Below, one piece after another: positions 1 to 11,157 of a DNA stretch of 64,000 nt. Made by a program: the position numbers and the translations under genes. The first letter of the stretch is position 1. Every line of letters begins with the position of its first letter. The DNA lies in the NCBI RefSeq assembly GCF_001640025.1, contig NC_031672.1, positions 868,001 to 932,000 on the forward strand, written 5' to 3'. The notes under the pieces were generated by a model. The model searched no databases. It was given only the letters and a program-made list of their open reading frames with translations, and was not told the origin of the DNA. This DNA is from Sugiyamaella lignohabitans (Eukaryota > Ascomycota > Dipodascomycetes > Dipodascales > Trichomonascaceae).

Positions 1-1027
1 TAGACCGATAACACCCAAAAGAACAAACAGACCGTCGAGAACGAGGAAGTATCGCTCATGAACAATCAGGAAACCTGTCCAGCCTTCAGAGAGCTCGACT
101 ACTCTGTATACACAACGGATAAAAATGCAAATCACACACCAGGTAATAGCATAAGGCAGCAATTTGAGCATCCTGGACTTACGAAGCTCCTCGTACTTCG
201 GGTTGAATGAGCCCATTCTGAACCAGATCTTATACATGAAGTGCGAAAAAAAGAAGATAAACACCAGCATACTGGCGACCTGGAACGCAATACCGGCAAC
301 CATGATATCGGTACCGGTAGTCGTAGAATTGTTGCTATTAACAGCCACAGCAGCCATACCACCACCTACACTCAAGTTAGTACGGGAACGGGGGGTGTGC
401 CTCCGGCGGCTGGGGCGCTGCCCCAGACCCCGTTGTGCTCCGCTTCGCGGAGCTGGCTGGGATCGTCGACGAAACGACTCGAGCGCAGCGAGAGGAGCCA
501 CGGGGTCTGGGGCAGAGCCCCAGCCGCCGGAGGCATGTCCATGATTAAAACTTACCCACAGCCTGGATGACGATGGAGCACAGATCACACAGAATGAACA
601 CGAGCGAATAGTGCATGGGTTTCAGCATGGAGTATTGTTGGCCGTAAATGGTGACGAGTTTGGCGAGAAGGTAGTAGACACCGCCCATGAAGAAGGCCGG
701 GGCCAGGGTCAGACAGATGATCTGGACGAGGAAGTCGTTTTCGTTGTCGATATCGGTTGAGGACGAGAAACGGCCGATATAACCAGCGGTTTCAAGACCG
801 GCGCCTATGAAGAAGGCGGTACTGAACCAGTATTGTCTGAAGTACACGCCCGTGATGGTATGGTATGCCCATACAATGGCAAACAGAATGACACCAGCCA
901 AGTTGGCAGAGTGGCTGGGAATTAGACCTCCGTAGAGGGATTGATCCCCGCCACCAGTGGCAGATGCAGAGGCTATAGCTGCTGATGCCACAGCAGAGGC
1001 AACTGAAGAAGGAACTGTTGAGGACAT
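1..1027 (-). CDS. RTA1-like lipid-translocating exporter family membrane protein (partial, one intron)
   Basis: The gene runs off the left edge; 279 residues are visible. Exon 1 is 1027-556, the intron 555-366 (GTAAGT donor, ACTAAC branch point, TAG acceptor), and exon 2 runs from 365 to the edge. Splicing joins IQAVG to GGMAA, restoring the conserved QAxGGGMA stretch of the fungal RTA1 family; without splicing the frame stops just after the donor. Several hydrophobic segments fit the seven-helix topology. Family members (Rta1, Rsb1, Pug1) sit in the plasma or other membranes and affect resistance to toxic lipids and sterol drugs; the substrate here cannot be inferred. The start at 1027 (MSSTVPSS) was chosen because the longer frame lacks an obvious upstream ATG. 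The intron carries a full GC-palindrome element. The C-terminus is missing from the window. Confidence 0.88.
398..535. repeat. GC-palindrome element, full length, inside RTA1-like intron
   Basis: Two inverted arms: TGCCTCCGGCGGCTGGGGC... and its inverse ...GCCCCAGCCGCCGGAGGCA. The left arm ends in a GCTCCGCTTCGCGGAGC hairpin, the right in the ACTCGAGCGCAGCGAG type. It lies wholly between the donor and branch point of the intron, 32 nt from the 3' splice site. Confidence 0.95.
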
Positions 1028-1805
1028 GACGAGATGTTGTGATTGTTGACTTCTAAAGTGTGTAGGTTGTAATAGAGCCAATAGAGCCAATATACCCTAG
1101 GTCAATAAGTATTCTAAGAGTTCCAGTACGGTACAGTATCTTAATCTATCTAAGATAAACGCAAATACGACAAGCCGGAAAAAACAGTTTCCTAACTAGT
1201 ATCTTGTGAGGTTAGGCAGTAGGGGTACAGCAAGCAAGCTTTCAGGTGAATATCCAGAACGGTTCAAATGTCAGTCAAGAGCCACGACAATTACCAACAA
1301 TAGAGTCTCGGGTGGGCGGAAACCGAAGAAGTCGACAACAAGAATCTGGGCGAATGATAGCTCGAAAAATAAACCAAGCTTTGAATTAAATTTGTCACGA
1401 AAAAGTCCGTCTTATAAGATAGTCAGGGTATGGATACTAGCTATATATATAAATATAAAAGCTAAAAGTATGTCCACATTGTTTACTTGGCTTGACGGGC
1501 TTCGGATAGTTAGCTATTATGGCCGGAGAAATTTTGGCCGAAGGTGCACCTCCATGAAAACATGCAGAAGAACAACCTTTTTCGGAAGGGCTATGCACAG
1601 TTCATGTAGGTTCGGAGAATTAGTCGATACAAAATCTGCAAGTAGAAAGGCTTTGGATAAAATGAACGTTGGATGATAGACAGTTTTCAAGTTGTTTTCA
1701 ACACGATCCGAACTGGTAATCAACGATCTGACTGGCGATTAAGTGCGGAAGAGAGTTCCTGGACAGCGGAATTATAATAATTACTGAGAATGTTATTGTG
1801 ATTAC

Positions 1806-1870
1806 TGTGAATAATTACTATGAATAATTGCCATGAATAATTGCTATGAATAATTGCTATGAATAATTAC
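1806..1870. repeat. 13-bp minisatellite, about five units
   Basis: Tandem units of the form TATGAATAATTGC with single-base variants (TGTGAATAATTAC, CATGAATAATTGC). The array is AT-rich and noncoding. Confidence 0.9.
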
Positions 1871-1975
1871 TACGAACGCTGAATATGGTGAAGGGCCTGA
1901 TCACTTATCGGTTGTCAGAACGTATATAGTTCGGACCGGGGCTATCTTACCACCCGACAAGGACTATTTTACAAA

Positions 1976-2011
1976 TTACTAGCAAGTTACTAGCAGGCTA
2001 CTAGCAAGTTA
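1976..2011. repeat. Short tandem repeat TACTAGCAAGT, three units
   Basis: Three imperfect 11-bp units (TTACTAGCAAG, TTACTAGCAGG, CTACTAGCAAG) in the RTA1-like/RPL6 intergenic region. Confidence 0.8.
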
Positions 2012-2445
2012 GAAAAGAACGAGTCATCAAACTGACTGAGGTTGGATGGGCAGTCGCAGTTGTTACTCGCTAGCGTCAATTTTACCACTAGTGCCCTGTT
2101 AAAACGTGCTGTACTATTCAGCGTGAATATGTGCGTATGTGAGCTTCTATATCCGGTTTTGTAATATTTTTATCCTGTCGTACTATTTTTACGAGCAGCC
2201 TCATAAGGTCACAATCAATGTCATCATCGGAATAAAACGCTGTAGATAGCTAGTTCGTATTCGTACCCCAGACACTAGATAATAGCCAGGCCCATGTAAC
2301 TACTGATTACTTGACTTGTGTACTATATTATTCTGCCTCAACAAGTAAGCTTGGGCTATACAAAGATACAACACTAACTGCGTCATCTAACGTAACCCAC
2401 CCAAGACAAAGCCATGGGCTAGTAACCCCAAGTAGGACAAAGTTC

Positions 2446-2470
2446 AAAAAAAAAAAAAAAAAAAAAAAAA
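2446..2470. repeat. Poly-A tract of 25
   Basis: An uninterrupted run of 25 A on the + strand in intergenic DNA. It could be a nucleosome-excluding tract or a retroposition tail; no gene relic is visible next to it. Confidence 0.9.
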
Positions 2471-3020
2471 CAGCTGAGGAGCACGAAGCTTCTCGGACTT
2501 TGAAACTGTCCGAAACCTTGCTTTGGTGCCCACTTATAACCTGTCTATTGGTTAGTCAATACTAATAGGGCTGTCGAGGCTGAGTATCTATGTATCGATC
2601 GGCCATTTTTACGACGATCCGTTGTTCATCACCGGCGATCCCTGTAATGCCTTTTGCCTGCTCGGAGATAACGGGAGAGTGGCAAAACAGGCAGACTGTC
2701 GGTGATAACAAGATCTCCGGATCGTGAACGGACAGGCCCCTGAGATCTGGATCCTCTCCCCTACGGCTCGTAAACGTAACCAAATAATTCCCCGGCCCAC
2801 TTTTTTACCCCTCACCGCATCTCCGACTAACACCGACCGCCATACTTTTCAGAATCTCGAAACTGCGGGGTCACCGGGCTCAACAACTCCCCGAACTCCC
2901 TCCTTCCTCAACCCCTCGATGACCCCCACCACAGCGCCGTATCCTGTTGCCTCGCTCTCGCGATGACGAAACGACCTACAGGGTTTTTTTAGACTCCGAT
3001 CACGTGATGGGGATGGGGTG

Positions 3021-3336
3021 TGCCTCCGGCGGCTGGGGCGCTGCCCCAGACCCCGTGGTGCTCGCTTCGCGAGCGGTTTGGGGGGTCCCTACGAGGGGTG
3101 TTTTGAAGTGGGTGAGTGCTGTGTTTGTGCCGGTTCTGAGGGTGTTCGCTGGGGGGTAACTCGTTAGCCGCGCCTGTTCGTGAAGTCCGGTGCCAAATTC
3201 GCTGCCAGAAATCCACCAGTCTGTAGACCACAAACCACCAGCTTCACCAGTATTTCACCATCCTCTTCCCATCCCCCAAACCGCTCGCGAAGCGAGCACA
3301 ACGGGGTCTGGGGCAGCGCCCCAGCCGCCGGAGGCA
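3021..3336. repeat. GC-palindrome element with long spacer
   Basis: Left arm 3021-3085 and right arm 3273-3336 are near-perfect inverted copies out to the inner GGTTTGGGGG, separated by a unique spacer of about 187 bp. The usual spacer is only 10-30 bp. It lies upstream of RPL6. Confidence 0.93.
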
Positions 3337-3386
3337 GAGTCACATGACCCTAACATCCAGAGTGCACACGGCTGGGCGGTTACCTG

Positions 3387-3437
3387 AATAGGAAATATGC
3401 CGTCACACGCAGGTGCGAACTCGACTCGAGCGACTCA
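3387..3437 (+). promoter_or_regulatory. RPL6 promoter module (AATAGGAAATA plus CGAGCGACTCA)
   Basis: AATAGGAAATA at 3387-3397 and CGAGCGACTCA at 3427-3437 lie about 110-160 bp upstream of the RPL6 start. The same pair occurs upstream of RPS28 and, with the first motif inverted, upstream of RPL34. A TCACGTGA octamer is further upstream at 3000-3007. A role in ribosomal protein regulation is inferred from this recurrence. Confidence 0.6.
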
Positions 3438-3548
3438 AAATTTCAGACGCTGAGTGTGGTGCATGAAAGTGAGTTAGCGGTATCATACACTAGAATAGTT
3501 TGACCATTAACTTTGACAAATTTCCGAAGTCGATATTCAACAATAAAA

Positions 3549-4640
3549 ATGAGCACCTTGTCCAAGACTGTTGGAGGCGTAAGTTAGACAGCCAAACCGA
3601 GTTGTGTGTCCAGAGATATTATGAACGAGATGAGGAGCCCGCCGATTGAATAGAGAGAGATGCTATTACCATCATACGACCTGATAAAGAGATGGAGAGA
3701 GTCGCTATTGATTCGGCTGTAGACGAAACCAACTGAACAAAACCAATGACTCGAGAAACAGCACCACAGTAAATGAATCCAAATTGTTATAACGTACGAT
3801 ATTACGAACTGATTCTATTGTTCTATCGCTTACAGACTGAGTGAGAAAATCTACTTGACCAAAGTTTTCGACTATAATTGTTTATCGTTTTAATTCAGTT
3901 CATCACATTTATCTGTTCATTCATACATTCGATATATTGTGATTTTTCATTTGATATTATAAGCACTTGTTCGATACGCCCCAACCTACTATTCTCATTT
4001 AGTCACCTACTCACTCTTCATACATCTCTGAACTAAACAATAACCACCACTAGTCAAACCAAAATACTAACTATCTAAACAGGCCAAGAACGGTTCTACC
4101 CGTCTTGTTTCCCAAACCAAGGCCCAAAAGTGGTACCCTGCCCAACCTGCTCCTACCCCCAAGGTTGCCCGTAAGACTGCCAGACCACAAAAGCTGCGTG
4201 CTTCTCTTGTCCCTGGTACCGTCTTGATCATCCTTGCCGGCCGTTTCCGTGGAAAGCGTGTTGTTTTCCTCAAGTCTCTTGAGGACAACACCCTCCTTGT
4301 TTCTGGTCCTTTCAAGGTCAACGGTGTTCCTCTCAGAAGAGTCAATGCTCGTTACGTCATTGCCACCTCTACCCGTGTCAGCATTGAGTCTGTCGACGTT
4401 GCCAAGTACAACGTTGCCTACTTTGCCCGTGAGTCCAAGGGTAAGAAGTCTGCCTCTGAGGAGGAGTTCTTCGGTGACAAGGCCGAGAAGAAGGAGATCA
4501 AGGCTGAGCGTGTTGCTGACCAAAAGGTCGTTGACAAGGCTCTCCTTGCCGAGATCAAGAAGACTCCTCTTCTCAAGCAATACCTTGCCTCTTCTTTCAG
4601 CTTAAAGAAGGGTGACAGACCTCACCTCCTCAAGTTCTAA
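3549..4640 (+). CDS. RPL6: 60S ribosomal protein L6 (eL6), one intron
   Basis: Exon 1 is 3549-3578 (ten codons, [10 protein letters not shown]), the intron 3579-4082 (GTAAGT donor, ACTAAC 14 nt before the CAG acceptor), exon 2 4083-4640; the protein is 195 residues. The core carries the eL6 landmarks [40 protein letters not shown] and the C-terminal [18 protein letters not shown] segment, and matches yeast Rpl6 closely. It is a structural component of the large subunit. The long 5' intron is typical of yeast ribosomal protein genes. The promoter carries motifs shared with the other two ribosomal protein genes here. Confidence 0.97.
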
Positions 4641-4862
4641 ATGAGTCCTCCGAACATCTCCCCCCAAACCCATCCACCCAAAAATGTGAATAGGAAGCAA
4701 TCTCACACAATGCCTTCACTAGTCATGTAACCCAAATCTTTTATTACGAACCATTTTGTGTATTTGTCTTTAGTCCTCTTTTGTTTGTAATTATCAAATA
4801 TTAAAAAAAGAGTTTAACAAAATATATTCTGCCAGGACCGCGCCGTGCGTCCAGGGTCCACA

Positions 4863-5179
4863 TGCCTCCGGCGGCTGGGGCGCTGCCCCAGACCCCGTGG
4901 CTCCTCTCGCTTCGCTCGAGTCGGGTTTCGGGGGTCCCAGGAGCTCCGCTTCGCGGAGCACAACAGGGTCTGGGGCAGAGCCCCAGCCGCCGGAGGCAGG
5001 TGGACCAGGTGGACCCTGGCATCGGGTTAGGGTCGACAGGGTATCTTCCCGGACAGCCAGGGAATGTCCCGTTCCCGGTTGAAACCCGTCCACAGTACTC
5101 CTGGGACCCTCCCAAACCCGACTCGAGCGAAGCGAGAGGAGCCACGGGGTCTGGGGCAAAGCCCCAGCCGCCGGAGGCA
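4863..5179. repeat. Compound GC-palindrome locus (full element plus an extra right arm)
   Basis: A full-looking element spans 4863-4998 and a further right arm 5112-5179. The left arm's inner end (CTCGAGTCGGGTTTCGGGGG) pairs better with the distant arm (CCCAAACCCGACTCGAG) than with the adjacent one, which carries a different GCTCCGCTTCGCGGAGC end. This looks like one arm inserted within another element, or an internal arm exchange. Confidence 0.88.
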
Positions 5180-5389
5180 CATGGCCCCCCTGAGTCGTGC
5201 CCTAACCTCCGGAACTGCGGGGGGTATCCGCGGCTATTGAAGGAAAAATTCATGTGCTCAAGAAGAAAGCCGAAGACTGTTTTTTTTGCAAATCCAGGGT
5301 CCACGGAAAAAATCGTAGACTGCAAAGACGACTGGAAAAAGAACGGTGCTGGAAACGTGCTAGGTCGAATCACGGGACAAAGTTTTAAT

Positions 5390-7985
5390 ATGGCCAGTAA
5401 TTTACAGGACCAGGCTGGTGGGTTCACCTCAGTCAACAGTAACCAAGTGGTGGGTCCCGGTGGTGCTCCTGGTGCTGGAGTTGGACCTGGGGGTATCGTT
5501 ACAGGTCAGCCTGGTATTCGAGACAGACAACAAACGAGTTCTCCGCTTGAAAGTAGTATTACAGGAGGCTCATCGCGTTCACCATCGCCTCCTCTACAAT
5601 CCTCAGGTGGGGCAAATCACAGTAACCAACAACAACAGACTTTCAGAAGGACTTATAAAGCATGTTTGAACTGTCGGATTCGGAAAGTCAAATGCGATTT
5701 CGGCGACCTTGCCAACCCAAATAAACCTCCATGTGCAAGATGTAGACGAGAGGGAAGAGAATGTCAGCTTGTTCAGAGCAGGAGAGGTGGAATTCGAAAT
5801 ATTTTGGCCGGTCGTGAACGTCGAGCTGCTGAGGCTGCCGCTTTGACTTTAAGTTCTGGCAGTGGTTCTGGTGCTGATGGTGGTGTTAATGGTGGTAATG
5901 AGATCAATGAAGTTAGTGGATCTATGGGTTCGAGTACATCTGTTGGTGGTGCAGGTTTAGGAAGTGGTGTTTATGGCGGGGTTGGAGGTAGAATCGGCGG
6001 TGGTGTGGTGGGTTCTGCAAATGGTGGATTTGGTGGATTAAATGATGCTGGTGGTATTGGACCTGGTCAAAAGTCTGGTTCAAATGCCGGTACAGACGTT
6101 ATTTCGAAACGAGAGCTTCATAATACATCGGATGCTCTAGAGATTTTGGCACATGCAGCACGAAGTTTCCCTAAGATCGGTGGTGCTGGTGGTTCAGGAA
6201 ACTCGGGTACTGCCAGTCCACAAGGACGATTTCCTCCAACAGCACTTGCTCCAGGACTGGCTGGTAGTGGTATTGGTATTAATATCACAAAGAACGGGAA
6301 TTTAGGTGCCAATAATGGTGCTGGCAACGGTGGCCAGTCGGCATCTTCAGCACCTCAGCCTCCAAAGACTCTACTTAAAGATAGTGATCTGATAGCAGTA
6401 GAGAAAATTGTAACAGAGGATGAAGTTCGAGTACTTGTGGATTATTTTTTCAACGCGCTTCATCCATTCTATCCGTTTATTCCTGACGATTTACACTCTC
6501 CTGATGAAATTGCTGATATGCCATTGTTACTAGCAGCAGTAACAACATTGGCATCTCGGTACTATGTGCCAGAAATTGAGCCCCATCAGACAACAAAAGA
6601 AGTCGAAGAACAGTGTTATGCTATTCATGCTAGATTATGGGAATATACTCAGAAGCTCATCTCTTCGTCGGTATGGGCAGAAGCCAGTACCAGATCTATT
6701 GGTACAGTGTTTGCATTTTTACTATTTTCCGAATGGAATCCCAGAGCCATTCACCAACGATGGAAAGATTACGCTAACAATCCTACCGAAAAAGAACGGG
6801 CCAATGTAGCTAGTGCAGGTAGCGATAGTACAGTAGGTTTAGGAGCAGCTCGACGGTCTGATCGTATGGCTTGGATGCTAATTGGGTTGGGTATCCGTCT
6901 CGCCCAGGATCTAGGATTAATGGACACCGACCCAAAAGTGTATTTAGCAACACATTTGTCAGAAATTGTGCTTGCTTTGAGAATGGGACGAAGATCGATG
7001 TTGGGACAGTTTTTGAACGACCCGATCCCCGAGCTCAATTTTAGTACTTTCGAGCAGGCTCGACTGGAGCTTTTACAAATCATGTCACTGGCTCATGAAA
7101 CATTGTACTCGTCACGCAATACTACAAGAGAACTATTAAAAGATGGTAAATTCTTGAACTTTCTGGGGTTGTTCTCACCGCATCTTGATAGCTGGGATCA
7201 GAAGTATAGGGAGATTCTACAGGATCCTGCTAACAAGACACCATCTGCATCGTCACCAGCAGCACCTCCTGTCATGGATAATCGTAAAACTCTTGACAGA
7301 GAGTCGCTATTGTTTGATTTCCACTATATTCGTCTCTATATTTATTCACTTGCGCTGCAGACAAATGCTGAAAACACCAGCACTCTGGCAGTAGCGGAAA
7401 TCATTCCTTCTGCAAGGTACGTAGCATTGGCAACTGATGCTGCTAAGGAGCTATTGGCCGTGGCAATTCGAGTTCATGGTCTCGGACTGTTACGAAGAGC
7501 ACCTATTCGATGGGTTGTGCGTATCGTGCATGCTACCGTTTTCCTTGTCAAAACGCTTATGCTGAGTACATCGTTGGTATCATTGGATTCTCAAAAGCGA
7601 ACTATCACTCTGATCAAACGGATTTCTGTAGTTCTTCTCGAGGCATCTCCAGATGAGATCCATCTTGCCTCCCGATACGGAACCATATTGGGATTTTTGG
7701 GCAATCAGCTGTCAGCCAAGTTGGATACAAATAACAAGACCACACGAAGACGAGGTCCCAAACAGCGTAAAATTGATACCAGTGCCCAAAACAGTGGTGA
7801 GTCGTCGAATGCATCTCCTACGACCACACCTGCTCCCAGCTCTAATATTGGGTATAATCAACCCAGCCAATATCCTAACAATGTGGAACCCGTACAAGGA
7901 TATAAAGCTGAGGCAGAGACTGGAGATCAAATCCCAGCACCGGAATTTGATCCTGTACAAGGCCGGTCGTTGTACCAGCTACAAG

Positions 7986-8019
<34 letters not shown>

Positions 8020-8281
8020 GCAACAGCAACAACAGGCACCACAGCAATTCCAGCAGTTCAATCAAGTCCCACAATCGATTCCCGACTTTGATATTCCAGA
8101 CGACGACTCGATTAATCTGGCTACGATGCTGAATGTCGACTTTGATTTCCTAATGGAGGGCACTGAAGGTCTTGGTTTCGTGGAACCGCTCATGGAGGGA
8201 ATCGAGCAACAACAATGGTCACAGTTGCAACAGCAGCAATGGATGCAGCAGCAACAGCAGATGGCAGGGCCACAAATGTAA
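5390..8281 (+). CDS. Zn2Cys6 fungal transcription factor
   Basis: From the ATG at 5390 the protein has 963 residues. A binuclear zinc cluster lies at residues about 92-122 (CLNCRIRKVKC, then CARCRREGREC), followed by SRRGG. Next come a long Gly/Ser/Asn-rich linker, a fungal-specific transcription factor middle region (from about residue 345), and a C-terminal glutamine run near residues 865-885 with an acidic, possibly activating, segment. The long zinc-cluster loop (KCDFGDLANPNKPPC) and overall layout recall Aro80-like regulators; that is a weak resemblance from memory. The frame stays open upstream to 4862 only because it crosses stop-free GC-palindrome arms. An in-frame ATG at 5252 is an alternative; 5390 is preferred because low-complexity protein sequence begins there and A is at -3. 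Confidence 0.87.
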
Positions 8282-8325
8282 TTTATTTATGTATAGATAA
8301 TGATTTATGAACAGCAACAACCCGA

Positions 8326-8380
8326 CGTTCGAGCGAAGCGAGCCACGGGGTCTGGGGCAGAGCCCCAGCCGCCGGAGGCA
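8326..8380. repeat. GC-palindrome half element (right arm)
   Basis: A single right arm (GTTCGAGCGAAGCGAGCC... to ...GCCGCCGGAGGCA) lies between the convergent stop codons of the Zn2Cys6 factor and the JEN-type permease, 44 and 70 bp from them. Confidence 0.92.
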
Positions 8381-8450
8381 AGTCCACCTAACCATGAATC
8401 AAAGGAAACAAACATAGTAATTAACTAAAGAACGAAGCAACTAAATATCC

Positions 8451-10121
8451 TTAAGGCTGAGCATCACCCTCGATGTGTTGGTGGTCATTCTTTTCCTGGA
8501 AGTATGCCTGTTGAGCAGCAGCAATCTCCTCGTCGGGATCGCGAGTCAAGAGATTGGCACCACGGTTTTCAGGACCCACGAGAATAACAATGAACAACAC
8601 ACCGAATACACAGCCCATGAAAATAGCCATGACTTTGCCGTAATTATACTTTCCAGGAACATGTTCTCCATTAGGACCAGTAAGAGGGAATCTTTCACCG
8701 ATAGTCGACTCAATAGTACTGGATGCCGAGGAAGCAAGATTACCCAATTGATAACTGATACCGACAATGAAGGCACGGAATCGAGGAGGCGACAGTTCTG
8801 ACAAATGGATAGGGATCACTCCCCAACTGGACTGGACACCCAAAGCCTGCATAAAGAAAACAGCGGCATTCACCGAAGCATTATTAGTAGAAAATGCCCA
8901 TGGATACACCATAGCACCACCCAAAACACAACAAATAAGAATCATAAGTCTTCTACCGATAACATGACTCAAATGACCAGCAACCACACCACCAACCAAC
9001 GCACCAATATTGGCAACACAGTTGGTCACGGTAGACGCATTCTTACTAAAGCCAAGCTGGGCAGTGAGGAAAGTGGGATAAAGATCCTGACTTCCATGAC
9101 TATTGAAATTCATCAAAGCCATGAGAATGACCATATAAATAAGCAGCAGCCAGTACTGTTTCAAAGCGACCTTGCCCTGTTGGATAAACTGTTTACCAAG
9201 AGACTCACGTTCAATATTTTTCTGAGCAAGAAAAGCATCTGTCTCCGGAAGACACAATCTGTAAATAATGATCAGTACAGGAGGACCCGCAGTGAACCAG
9301 AACAGCGACCTCCATCCCTGAGGAGTAGTATCCGTAAGTGCACGATTAAAAATAACCGCAAGCAAGTATCCAAAAGCATAACCTTCCTGGAATAAACCGG
9401 ACAAAAATGATCTCGCCTCGACTGGCGCGTCTTCAAAAGCAGTAGCACTGAACGGTTAGTTTAAAAGCTTCACGGAGAGGACATGCCTCCGGCGGCTGGG
9501 GCTCTGCCCCAGACCCCGTGGCACCTGCTTCGCAGGAGATGCTGGGACCGTCAACGAAACGACTCGAGCGCAGCGAGAGGAGCAACGGGGTCTGGGGCGG
9601 AGCCCCAGCCGCCGGAGGCACAATACTTACGCAGCGTTACCATACAGACCGCCCATGGCGATGCCGAAGAGCGCTCGACATGCCAGGAATCCGCTGTAGG
9701 TTTGGGCGAATCCCGTGCCGATTTCCAAGACAATGAACAAAAACAGATTGGCAATGAACGGCCATTTACGGCCCCATTTATCACCGGCAAGACCAAAAAT
9801 GAGGGCGCCAACAGATCTTAACATGAGCACCAGAGTGATTCCCCATGTGATCTCAGACACCTCTTTATCAAACGTTTTAGCGATATCGGTAGCAGTAAGC
9901 GATACAGTGAAGAAATCAACAGCATCCCAAGTCCAACCTAGAAATGCCACAGCGAAGAAATTCCACTGTTTGGCAGTCATCATTCGCAAACCGGGAATCG
10001 GATTGAGATTCGGTTTATCCACGCCCTCTATAGGACGTGGATAGAGAGACGAAATTCTCGTCGAGGCATAGCGTTTGATACTCTGCCACGATAGATCGGG
10101 CGGTGATTGATCAATATACAT
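8451..10121 (-). CDS. JEN1: JEN-type monocarboxylate:H+ symporter (MFS), one intron
   Basis: Exon 1 is 10121-9631, the intron 9630-9448 (GTAAGT donor, ACTAAC branch point, CAG acceptor), exon 2 9447-8451; 495 residues. About twelve membrane segments follow an N-terminal cytosolic tail. The MFS loop GLAGDKWGRKWP is present after the second helix. The signature NFNSHGSQDLYPT (about residues 275-287) matches the NxxS/THxxQDxxxT motif that defines Jen lactate/pyruvate/dicarboxylate symporters. Splicing gives GNAAATAFEDAPVEARSF, the conserved region after helix 4. Jen proteins import lactate, pyruvate or succinate at the plasma membrane; which of these cannot be told here. The intron holds a full GC-palindrome element. 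The gene is convergent with the Zn2Cys6 factor. Confidence 0.93.
9484..9620. repeat. GC-palindrome element, full length, inside JEN-type permease intron
   Basis: Left arm with a CTCCTGCTTCGCAGGAG-like inner hairpin, right arm with the ACTCGAGCGCAGCGAG end. On the gene strand it begins 10 nt after the donor and ends 36 nt before the 3' splice site. Confidence 0.95.
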
Positions 10122-11157
10122 TTTAAGGGATAATCAGATAATCTCGGTGTTCGGTCACCAGAATACGCGAAACTCTGAGCTTAACAAATGGATTATTGTG
10201 GAGGAAAAAACGGTTGGGCTTATCATTAGGAAGATCAATGATATATATGGGAAAACCACATCTGACCTTATCTAAAACGGGTCCAGAAAATAATCCGATT
10301 ATCCTTTCCGTCTATTGGATTGCCTCTCCCTCCTGTAAGGTGGCATGTATTAGATCTCCGTCTGACCGTCTACTAATAGTAATACCCCCGCCATGAAATA
10401 GAGTTTTATAGTGGTTTTTTTTGCCAGATCTAGAAGCTCGTTCTGTTTTAGGACTGGTACCTGGTCTAGTCCATTCCCCTGCAGCAATCGACAGTGGGGG
10501 TGACCTGTTTCCCTGCCAAAGTTTGCTTGCCCATGTACCGATCGACAGACATATCGATGCCGCTTTCAGCGTCTGGTCGCAACCCGCTGCGGAGCTCTGT
10601 AATAGAGCGGGGCATTTCCGCAAATCCAAACTGTATCATTGATAAGCTATTCCTAGAAAGGCGCCATGCTTTGATCCAAGAGCGGAATCGGACCCGGTTT
10701 CTGGGGGTCGGTGTGCCTCCGGCGGCTGGGGCGTTGCCCCAGACCCCACTGCTCGCTTCGCTCGTTGCTAGGGGGTTGTGGCAGAGAGTGGGGTTGCTGG
10801 GATGATTGGAAATGGTCGTTGATTGAACCGTTAAACGGGTTTCTGGGGTACAGCTCGCCTCACTGGAAATAGTTCGGCCGTTATGCATGTATCGTATGAT
10901 GCGTTCTCGCGTCGGGTATCTTCTCCACATTTAAATTTATATTCATAACTTTTTATAAACTATCGTCGGTCGCTGGATTCATATATGCTTCTGGTTGGTT
11001 GAATGTGAGCTTCAGATTCAGCTTTTATTTAAGTTTAAGTTTTGTGCTTGTGCTTGAACTGCTTGTGGCCATGCTGTGATGGGCGCGTATCGGCGTATGG
11101 ACGTATTCTATTAATGTTCGTTGTGCTTGTATATTCGTAATATATGCTTATTCTTGG
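10122..11157. other. Intergenic: permease promoter side and ubiquitin hydrolase 3' side
   Basis: No supported gene. It holds the upstream region of the permease and the presumed 3' region of the ubiquitin hydrolase, with one GC-palindrome half element. Confidence 0.65.
10714..10775. repeat. GC-palindrome half element (left arm)
   Basis: A single left arm with an altered loop (GGGGCGTTGCCCC). It is about 380 bp beyond the stop of the ubiquitin hydrolase, unusually far for this family. Confidence 0.9.

Larger units (their letters stand above)
1028..3548. other. Intergenic region between divergent RTA1-like gene and RPL6
   Basis: No convincing gene. Short open frames (for example 1206-1676) have low-complexity composition and no recognisable domain. 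The stretch holds two minisatellites, a 25-bp poly-A run, one long-spacer GC-palindrome element and the RPL6 promoter motifs. Confidence 0.7.

Noticed and set aside
1206..1676. 156-codon open frame in the RTA1-like/RPL6 intergenic region.
   Set aside because: No domain, basic low-complexity composition and no visible promoter or intron signals; most likely chance.
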